Made by a program: the position numbers and the translations under genes. The notes beneath the pieces are model-generated. The model ran no database searches and had not been told where the DNA came from. It saw only the letters and a program-made list of their open reading frames with translations. A DNA stretch of 64,000 nucleotides from Chamaea fasciata (Eukaryota > Chordata > Aves > Passeriformes > Sylviidae): NCBI GenBank assembly GCA_029207755.1, contig JARCOQ010000002.1, positions 45,277,744-45,341,743 on the forward strand, read 5' to 3'. The first letter of the stretch is position 1. Each line of letters starts with the position of its first letter. Below are positions 49,850-64,000 of the stretch, piece by piece.

Positions 49850-50351
49850 CTGCTTTCTTAAAAGAACCAAAAAAAAGACTTGTTTGCTTTTTAAAGGTAT
49901 CATAAGGACTCAAGAATCCAGCCTGTGCAGAACTGCTCTTCATTTTCCAGACTCAGTAACACTAATCTCCTCTGGCAACAAACCTGCCAGACATTACAAA
50001 AAACAAGCAGATACATTTCCTTGCCCCCTGCCTGGCAGTCATCAGCTTCTAGATTCAGTAACAGAGCAATGAAATCCCAGGGGAATTTCATCCTCCCGGA
50101 GCCAGCAGTCAACTTTGTACACTTTTGAACAGATAAGCAACGGCCAGCCAGAAATTGAGATTTGCATTATTCAGACAAACAAAGTCTAGTGGGGTGCTGC
50201 TTCCCTGTGCTTCCATGTGACTTCCTTTCTGCCTTGCATGTGGCACCAGCTCCTGTGCCTGTCTGCATCAACGCAGCCAATGCAAACACTGCTGTGTGCA
50301 ATGCCTGCTGCCCCAGTGTCTACAAAATCTGTTTGAACAGCAAATCTAGAC

Positions 50352-50405
50352 CTCAACAGGACTTCTTTTCCACTATCGCTCAACAGGACTTTTTTTGCAC
50401 CATTC
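50352..50405 (+). repeat. 27-bp imperfect tandem duplication
   Basis: Two adjacent units, both beginning ctcaacaggactt, identical at 22 of 27 positions (50352-50378 and 50379-50405). Confidence 0.7.
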
Positions 50406-52209
50406 CTCCTACTGTTGGGACGTTACGCGTGATGCTTAGGTTTACCTTAAATAGGTACACCCCATAGGTGCAACAGCATTTACTTATTAGGTGTAGCTTA
50501 TATGCCTCATTTGGAAAGCACTGTAACAAAAAGACACATGCAAATTGTCTGATTATCTGAGCTGTGCCTGAGAATGACAGAAATTCATCTGCTGAAGACA
50601 CATGCTGTAGCTCTACTTCAGAAAGTAAGTCTGCACAATTAGACTGAAGCCCAACCAAGTACATTCAGAGGATATTTACTGAATTTACTTGCCTGTCAAG
50701 ACCAGTAAAAGAGAATTAGAGTTCATCAGGAAGAGATAATAATGGATGCTTGCAGCCCTGACAGATAATGCCGCCACAGGAAAATAACATTAATGCAGTG
50801 AAGATCTTCACTGAGGAAGAATTACTCTTACCCAACAGCACTGACTGAAGATATAGAAGCCTGACTTAGCAATATGTAACTGAATCTAAATGTATGGAGA
50901 ACAGATAAAATTCAAATAATCAAAACACTTTGTTTTCCCCGCCAGCTCTGTAAGTACCTAGCCAAATAACAGACGAAAATAAAAACTGGTCTCTACTACT
51001 GTATTTCAATGTCTATCTCTGAAATCAAATGCAAGGAGGAAATATATTCTCTTCACTTAAAAACCCCAGCTTTTACTTTCAAGGCGTTTTTTTTAATCTG
51101 TACTACAAATTAAACTGCAAACGTGTCTCAAGTTTGGAAGAAAGAACAGCAAAGGACAGCAAGACAAACTACAGACATTAATTACTCTACAGAGTACTAA
51201 TGTTATTCTAATGCAATTTTTCACTGTTTCACTGAAATTTAAACTGTCTTACAGTTCTTGACAGTAATGCTACATTCAATAAATAAAAACATAGACTTTG
51301 ATTATTCATAAATTCACAGTACATTTTGCTGGGATTAAGTTCCAGGCCAAAACTTGTTGTCCCACTTCAAAACGATTCTAGCGTCACTACAAGATGTTAC
51401 ACTTTTTTGGAGGTGTGAGCAGTGGCAGTAGAGTTTTGAAAAGGAAATGGATGTCCCAACACCATTCTCAGAGAAGGAAATACACATTTTGCTAAGGAGA
51501 AAAGTACATTTTATGAGAAGCAGAAAAAGGATTTGGGTATTCTGACCACAGTGTCAAACAGTGACTGGGGAGCCAGGCTCCAGGTGGGAATTCAGCTTCA
51601 CACAGACCAGGAAATCCTGTGATTGCTGTCTATGCAAACTGCACCTTGGGCTATCACATGAAGTACAGAGCAAACACATGTCATGATGAAGATCAAAATT
51701 ACATAGCTCAGTAGAACTCTAGGCTTTTACACTTTCAGATAACACATGGAAGGATAAATGACATGACAAAGGCCACAGGAATACAGTGAAAAAAACACTT
51801 CCATTTCCTGCTTCACACTTTCTCTCATGCTGACCACATACAAACACCAATGTGCAGCATAGTGTTTTGCTGCCTTTTATAAGCAGCCTTCAGAAAGTTA
51901 GAATAAACCCTATTTTCAGTATATTGTTTCCAGTGCCTTCCTTACTAAGAAGATAAAGTCAAGGTAATGGAGTTCATCATTATGAGACTATACCTAAACA
52001 AAAACAAGTACATTAATTTTGATTTTGGGCTGAAAATTTCCAACACACTACTCTCTGGATCAACTGAGTGAAAGAAAGAAACCTCTTTCAATATAATAAT
52101 ACAGCAAGAAGCATTTAAGTGTGCAGGGCAACAGTCAGGGAGAGGGAGGAGTACTATTATGCTGTCAAAGAAAAGGTACAGTTTACACAGTTATTCTGTT
52201 GCTACTCAC

Positions 52210-52329
52210 TGTATTGTGTACATATGGCAATCCATAAACTTTCTCCTGTGTTTCCTTTAAAATTTCTGTGGTTGACTTTTTTAGAGGGTGTTTACCATGG
52301 TAGATTTGGTCCAAGACAGCATAAAATAC
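52210..52329 (-). CDS. MIPEP: MIPEP exon
   Basis: 120 nt, exactly 40 codons (phase 0/0): [20 protein letters not shown], then [20 protein letters not shown]. It matches human MIPEP ([36 protein letters not shown]). On the minus strand the acceptor is CTCTCTTCAG and the donor gtgagt. The exon is symmetrical, so skipping it would be in frame but would remove 40 residues of the peptidase domain. In M3 peptidases this part helps form one wall of the substrate channel. Confidence 0.97.
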
Positions 52330-52736
52330 CTGAAGAGAGAAAATGCATTTGTCTTTGCCACATGTCTTTGGCATACAAAAACCAAAAAAGACACAAAGAA
52401 AAGAACATGAGATATGGACTATGGAGAGGGAATAGTCTAAATACACATGGTTTGGAAATCTGCTATCATTAGTATAAAATACTGATGTCATACAAGGAGA
52501 GAAACAGGTTTTTGGAGAACACCAACCAGCACCATCATGACCTTTCATAAATCCATGTTTAGGCCACTTAGCACACATGGAGTAATAAATTGTCCGCATT
52601 TTTAAAATAAATTAGGATCTGTCCCTAAAGTGCTCCAATAATTCCCCTTTTCAAGAACAGTATTTCTAAATAGATTTAATAAAACCCCCCTATTTTTAAG
52701 TTATTTATTTTCAAGTTATTTAAGTGGACACTGCAA

Positions 52737-52780
52737 AATAAGACACATCTATTTCAAGAATAAGACACATCTATTTCAAG
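52737..52780. repeat. 22-bp perfect tandem duplication
   Basis: Two identical head-to-tail copies of a 22-nt unit beginning aataagacacatct (52737-52758 and 52759-52780). Confidence 0.9.
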
Positions 52781-52869
52781 ATGTGTACATGCAGCCATGA
52801 GAACACTTCAACCCTGCAGGGGCAAGTTATGGCTTAGGCAGTGAAAATAAGAATCATGTTAAGAATATT

Positions 52870-52935
52870 ACAGAATCAACGAGGTTGGAAAAGACCTCCA
52901 AGATTATCAAGTGCAACCTTTGACAACAAAGCACC
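52870..52935 (-). mobile_element. CR1-like LINE 3'-end fragment
   Basis: The plus strand reads cagaatcaacgaggttggaa, aagacctccaagattatcaa and gtgcaacctttgac. This resembles the complement of avian CR1 3' termini ('agaatcaactaggttggaaaagacctc..agatcatc.agtccaacc'). Sense is minus. Similarity is lost beyond about 52935. Confidence 0.75.
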
Positions 52936-55900
52936 ATATGCACCACACAGAGCTGTAGCTGATGCTACTGAGCTCCTGCTAGAGCCCTGCAACAGCACAG
53001 TACTAAGGCAGAATTTTTCCTTTATTTTAGGTCACCATCAGAGCAATAAATCGGTAAAGTGTAAGCTTAGCTCAAAGCACACTGCACCAGGAGGGTACTC
53101 TGCCAGAAGTAAAAGCTGCTGCACGAGCAGTTTTTATGCATGTGAACTACAGCAGAACCCAGGTGTGTGACCAAATTACTGAGGTGTTCTGACAGTGGGA
53201 AAGCTGCACCATTAAAAAGACTTTCCAAGCAAAGACAGCAAAGCCGAGTCTCTGGCACGGTAACAAAAAACATGAAACAGGCATGGACAGAAGAAATGAT
53301 TGCAACATTTTTTTTTTTAGTATGAAGATTTCCTATTTTGTGGAAGCACAACGAAGACAGAGGACACCCACTGCTGTGCAACACAAGATTTTTTGAGAAG
53401 TTTGATGGATCCAGATGTTTAAGGGAAGAGATCATCCTGTGGTAGGCAAATTTCATAGGAAAGTTGACAATAAGGAGCCTTAAAAAGCTCTTTTGCAAGG
53501 AATGAAGCAAATAATTTGGCTAGAGATTCAGGCCCAGTCACACTCCCAGAGTGCAATACCATCCCCAATGACAAACACACTGTTCCAGGAACTATAACCA
53601 CAAAATTTTATGGAGAAAAAGTTGTTTGCATGTTTTATGTTATCTAAATAAAACAGCCCCTTGAACCTCTGAAAAGCTTCTTTATTATGAAATTTTAGTA
53701 CAAATCATTCTGAACTCTTCAATAATTTATCAGAATTCAGCATCTTTTAATTTGTTCTGGATACAACATGTCGTTTCACCAAAATCGTGACTGTTTCTAC
53801 AGGAGTATATTCCTTCCGTTTGAATAAGCTGTCTTCTAACATACAGAATTCTGATAAACCCTTTGACAATCTCTCTTGACAAATAACTAATGTGCACATC
53901 GATTTTTTTTCCAAGAAAAACGGAGGGTTATAAGCAGGGGGGTGAATAAGCCGTGACTTGCAGGAGCTACTCCTAGATTTCCTGCTTGCTTCCTAAATGG
54001 CTAACAAGGATAAGAGAGGTCAGCAAGACTCAACTTGCACAACCACCCATTAATGACATTGCAAGTTTTGTGTCCCAGGTAGCAACACTGAACAAGACAT
54101 GTAAGCACTCAACATCTACAAATGCAGAGTAGGCAGCAAGCACCTGTTCAGACTAAAAATATAGAGAAACCTATACTACACTGCAAAAACTACAATAATT
54201 TTTCCTCTTATTTATATAAGAAGAGAAAGAGGCTTTACAATGGCTCTGCATTCCTAGCCACTAGAATCTCATTCAATTTTTTTACATAGTTTAACAAAAG
54301 CTACAGGTTTATGGTTGCAGGGGTGACTGAGAGCATGAGGCACAGTAAGTACCATGAATAGACCTGAAAATGACCTGATGTAATAGTTTAACAAAAGCTC
54401 ACTTTCTCCTGTCACCTTAGACCTTTTTAACTCTGCAGCTGTCATTTCACACCAACTTCCCCTCTCCACTCTACAAAACCCAAATCAATCATGAGGAACT
54501 TCAGCATCTGACAACAGACTTTAGTGTCAAGCTTCAGTACAGCCTTGATCCTCCTTCTGTCTCCCATCTTTGTTTGGACCAGTCTGCAGCTGCTCTTCAG
54601 TGTTCCTCACAAGATGAGGGAACTGCATCTGCACTGCAGGGGACCTTCTCTAAAGTGAAATTTGGAGTGAAGCAGTTTGTGGTCAAGGAGCAAAAGCTCA
54701 ACTCACAGCTAGGAAGTGGGGAAATGTCAACTGAAGGTGAGTGAAATGTTCTGCCTAAGGAACAATGTGGTGACAGGGAAATGAGTCACTGAAGTCAGCT
54801 ATAAGCTCTCCCTTGATCCTGGCACAGGTACAGTGTGGGAAGGAAGCTATGAGCCAGGCCACCTGGACAGCACAGTTAAAAAAACCTTTATCCCTTAAAA
54901 TAAACTTGGATGAACTTTATGCCCATATGCATTTCCAGCTACAAACCACAGTTCTGTCTGTTTACACAAGCCTTTGAAATGGGAAAGGGAAACACATCCC
55001 AGGACCACAGGATTTTAGGTGATGCTGCCGAGGAGCAAGCTCATACTTAGTATCAAGCAGTAGGTAGAAGAGGACTTCTAATTTCAGTAAAAGGCATTTC
55101 CCAAAAGACTTAAAAATATAAAAACTCCATCAAATAGTATTTTATCATCATACTGTCTCTCTATTTTGCACTTACATTGGTATTTATTAGTTTCACTTGA
55201 CTACAGCTCTTTCTAGCTCCTTGTCTGCTTAATACCATTAATATGCACATACTTAGGCATTTTCCAGTTACAACTGACCGAAAGACTCTGGGATTCAAAC
55301 TGCCTAGCAAAAGCCTTAGGAGAAGAAGTATGGACTCTCCTATCTTTCCTTCTGAGTAACTGATTACACGGCCTAGAAGAAAATTCAGAGGTATTCTAGT
55401 GACAAAAAAGCAGCAATATTTCTTACTTTCACAAGCCAATAGACTTATTTTCTGAACAGACCACAGAAGAACCTCCAGGTGTTTTCCACACTGTTGGAAT
55501 ATTTGTCAGCATTTTTTCTTCTTTTAAAGGTCAAATATAGCTAACACTGCATCTAGCCATCAATACAGAATATATTCTTTGCAAAAAGTCTGATAATCAG
55601 TATTAGAATCATTCATAGTATTTTCAGGCACACAGCTAGCAGCACATACATACTTTGCATCTGCAAACTAAAATATATTTTGCTTCAATTAATTATTATA
55701 TTTTTTAATCTATATGAATAACAGTATGCCCTTCTAAAATGGAAGGTATTAGCTTTATATCTGCCATGTAGTCAACTCCTCTGGGACATTTTTTTCTGAA
55801 TTGTTCAACAGAACAGTTCTACCAACCTGTCTCTTTGAAATGAGTGCACATTTCTGCAGGTTTTACACCTGGCATCTCCAAAAACATAGTGCTGAAAGTA

Positions 55901-57834
55901 GGAAATAAATTATATTAATCAGTATGGCATTGTGGTCATTTGGCACGGGTTGAAACTAGTTGAACTTAATTTGCAGAAGAAAAATTCAATTGCAAGCAGG
56001 CTGCTAAATCACTGCATCACTGCCAGCACCAGTAAATCATTGGGCACCCATGGGAACTTGAGCCCAACAGAAGTGGGTGTTCTTGAGCCATGGGGTGTGG
56101 AGTGACTCCAAGACAGACTCTAAAAAGGCCCCAGGAGCAGCTGAGGGCCAACAGCAGCAGGGGCATTGCACAGCCCCAGCACAAGCAACTGATGTAATGA
56201 CTTCTTTTGGCACACTCTCTCCTTCACCACAGAATAGGGAGGCCATGTCACTTGTGAATATATTTGTGACTTATACTGCTCAATATCCAAGCCCATTTAG
56301 CCTCCACAATGCCAACTTGGTCCCAAACCTTGACAGGATCATATCAAATACATATAAAAAGTTGAAAGGACACCTGTCAGATCGATACATAGCTGTTATG
56401 GACAGAAACATCAGAAAAGAATGGGTGCATTTGAAAGGACTTGATCAACACTTTGGTGGTTTCTCATCTGTACATGTGCTGTGCCCTCATGAATAAAGGT
56501 CCACGATTAAGCATTCACAGTATAAATTTTATTTCAATCTAGAATTTTGGGGGCTTTTTTTCAGTAAAAGCCTCCTGTATTAATTATTTATATTCTTGCC
56601 CACATTCTTTCTGGATTATCAGACAATCTCTATAAGAATCTTTCAAAGTCAACAGGGTGCATTTCAAAATTAGACCTGCAGACAGGGTGCATTTACATTT
56701 TCATGTCATGGATGTATAGCTACAGGTAACAAACACTTGCCCAGCCAACACTGGCTGCTGACAGCCAGCACTGCAGTGAAAGCACAATTCAAAAGTCCAT
56801 TAAGTTTAACCAATGAAAAATACATGTATACACTGAAAACAGTGTTCAGTCTGGTTTTGAATAGTGCAAATGACACGTACACAACTTACAGGTCCACACT
56901 CCAGACTTCTGGTTAAAGTCTTCTATGTAACTGAACAGAGGAAACTGCAAATATTTAAGTTTCTCTTTCAGATCAACTTCAGTGAACCAGCCCAACTCAT
57001 GTTTGTAGACAGGGTTGTGATCATTTGGCGACTTCTCAAAGGAAGGTTGGTTTCTTTCCACATCTCAGTAATTAACCTTCACTAAGGTACTAGCAGAGCT
57101 GTCTCACCTAAACACCAGGTTAACTGTAGAAGGAAAAACTATATGCTTCAGGCTTAAGGCAAATCGAAGAAGAAAATCAGCAAAATCACACAGCAAAAAC
57201 TTGTAGGACACTAAATGCAGCCAAAAGCTCACTGTAAAAAAACTTGGCTGGATGCTAATGCTACTGTACACATCTGAGAACTGCTCCTGCACGACTGAAA
57301 AAGGCCAAACACCATTTTAGATAGAAGTCTAATTTCCTTCACTTCCTTTGAAGAACAGCATCACTGATTGTTTACGGAAATCACTGATCAATCACACCTA
57401 CCCACAGAAAATAAAGGTTTATGAATTTAGTTACTTCTGTTAGCACTGTGAGAGAGAAGTCTTACATCCTTACAGCTCAGCCAGCAATTTTGATGTGACA
57501 GGTGGCCACTTTCCTCTGGAGCTGCAGAAGAGGAGCTCAAATCACACTGTAGTAAATAAACATGCTGGTTTCATTTTACTATGGTAGCCTGTATCTCTCA
57601 GGCCTATTATAATTTAATGATCCAAGGTACACAATACATCCTCTACTTCAAGTTCTCCTTAAATGATTCCATTAATTCAAGAATTCAATCTTAAGCTACA
57701 CTTGGGAATTCTGATAATACAACCATTTTCAAAAGCTGTGGTTTTCATGACATTTTCCTACAGCTATAAGCATTTCGGTTTAAGCAGATAGAATATGTTC
57801 AGAAAAACAATCATAACAATTAATACAAAAATTA

Positions 57835-63682
<5,848 letters not shown>

Positions 63683-63792
63683 CTGTCCTGTTTTATAATG
63701 CCTCGCAAACTGGTTAACCACTCGATAGTCATTTGCAAAGTACTCCATCAGAATTGAGGGAACTTCAGCAAAATCAGTAGCACATCTGGTTC
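63683..63792 (-). CDS. MIPEP: MIPEP exon (most upstream in the window)
   Basis: 110 nt. GA completes Gly, then [20 protein letters not shown] and [16 protein letters not shown]. It matches human MIPEP ([37 protein letters not shown]). In the family this block follows directly after the HExxH zinc-binding helix and contains the DFAEVPS-x-x-xE signature. The Glu of that signature is the third zinc ligand in M3 peptidases by analogy with thimet oligopeptidase. Here VPSILMEY supplies it, so the third zinc ligand is encoded in this exon while the two His are upstream of the window. The six exons give 197 C-terminal residues of about 700. Confidence 0.96.
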
Positions 63793-64000
63793 CTAGAGGT
63801 AGAATAATTGTACACATTAGCATTTGCTATTTCCACTAATACAAATAGTTAACTCTTCCCAAAAGGTTTTGCAACTTTCAGTTTGGACTTTTGGTGAACT
63901 TTAATGTTCTTTCATTTATTAAGTCAATATTTTATTTCCATTATTGTACATACTGCCAGAAAAGCTTCATTATGATCCTACACATTTTACTATAAATCAC
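63793..64000 (-). other. MIPEP: MIPEP intron (partial)
   Basis: The 3' end of the intron preceding the zinc-ligand exon, with acceptor TACCTCTAG on the minus strand. The intron continues beyond the window. Confidence 0.9.

Larger units (their letters stand above)
38300..52209 (-). other. MIPEP: MIPEP intron, 13.9 kb
   Basis: The largest intron in the window. The protein reads straight across it (HNT|AWQL), so no MIPEP exon is missing inside it. It holds an old CR1 3' fragment (39105-39225), an ATT microsatellite (49736-49849), a 27-bp tandem duplication (50352-50405) and several ORFs without recognisable content (for example 43121-43561 and 49436-49903, minus strand). No RNA gene or nested gene was recognised. 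Confidence 0.85.

Noticed and set aside
49436..49903. 155-codon minus-strand ORF with a long asparagine run
   Set aside because: The Asn run is the translated ATT microsatellite. The flanking parts show no known domain, and the MIPEP reading frame does not need it.
53067..53510. 147-codon minus-strand ORF in a MIPEP intron
   Set aside because: It contains a Lys run from a T/A tract, and MIPEP is continuous across this intron without it. No homology recognised.

Overview
The window looks like chromosomal DNA of a bird, and possibly a passerine. It is AT-rich vertebrate sequence with split genes. The recognisable interspersed repeats are degraded CR1 (chicken repeat 1) LINE pieces. The two genes recognised are human-like in protein sequence and sit side by side as they do on human 13q12. 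I cannot fix the species from sequence alone; a turtle or crocodilian is less likely but not excluded. There is no sign of a bacterial, viral or plasmid system.

Layout. Bases 1 to about 14,105 are the 3' part of TNFRSF19 (TROY), on the plus strand. Four coding exons (4591-4755, 6016-6141, 6875-6977, 9000-9387) encode the last 259 residues: the membrane-proximal stalk, the transmembrane helix and the whole cytoplasmic tail. The 3'UTR is long and probably spliced. Its last exon (about 11276-14105) ends at a canonical poly(A) site and carries two adjacent Pumilio elements. The ectodomain exons lie upstream of the window. Bases about 14,105-30,268 are intergenic, between two convergent genes. They hold simple repeats, a diverged 43-bp dispersed repeat pair, small hairpins and unsupported ORFs. 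Bases about 30,268-64,000 are the 3' part of MIPEP (mitochondrial intermediate peptidase), on the minus strand. Six coding exons (63683-63792, 57964-58038, 52210-52329, 38178-38299, 37283-37356, 30420-30514) encode the last 197 residues, separated by introns of up to 13.9 kb.

All exon joins keep frame. Codon arithmetic closes exactly for both genes (782 nt = 2 + 260 codons; 596 nt = 2 + 198 codons), and every splice site is GT-AG. The two genes are not known to share a pathway. TNFRSF19 is a plasma-membrane receptor and MIPEP a mitochondrial matrix peptidase; their proximity is conserved synteny, not an operon.

I found no convincing undescribed system. The observations most worth checking are the spliced TNFRSF19 3' end, its tandem Pumilio sites, a perfect 13-bp hairpin made of two opposed TCF/LEF-type motifs in a MIPEP intron, and a 139-codon intronic ORF whose stop codon overlaps an AATAAA.
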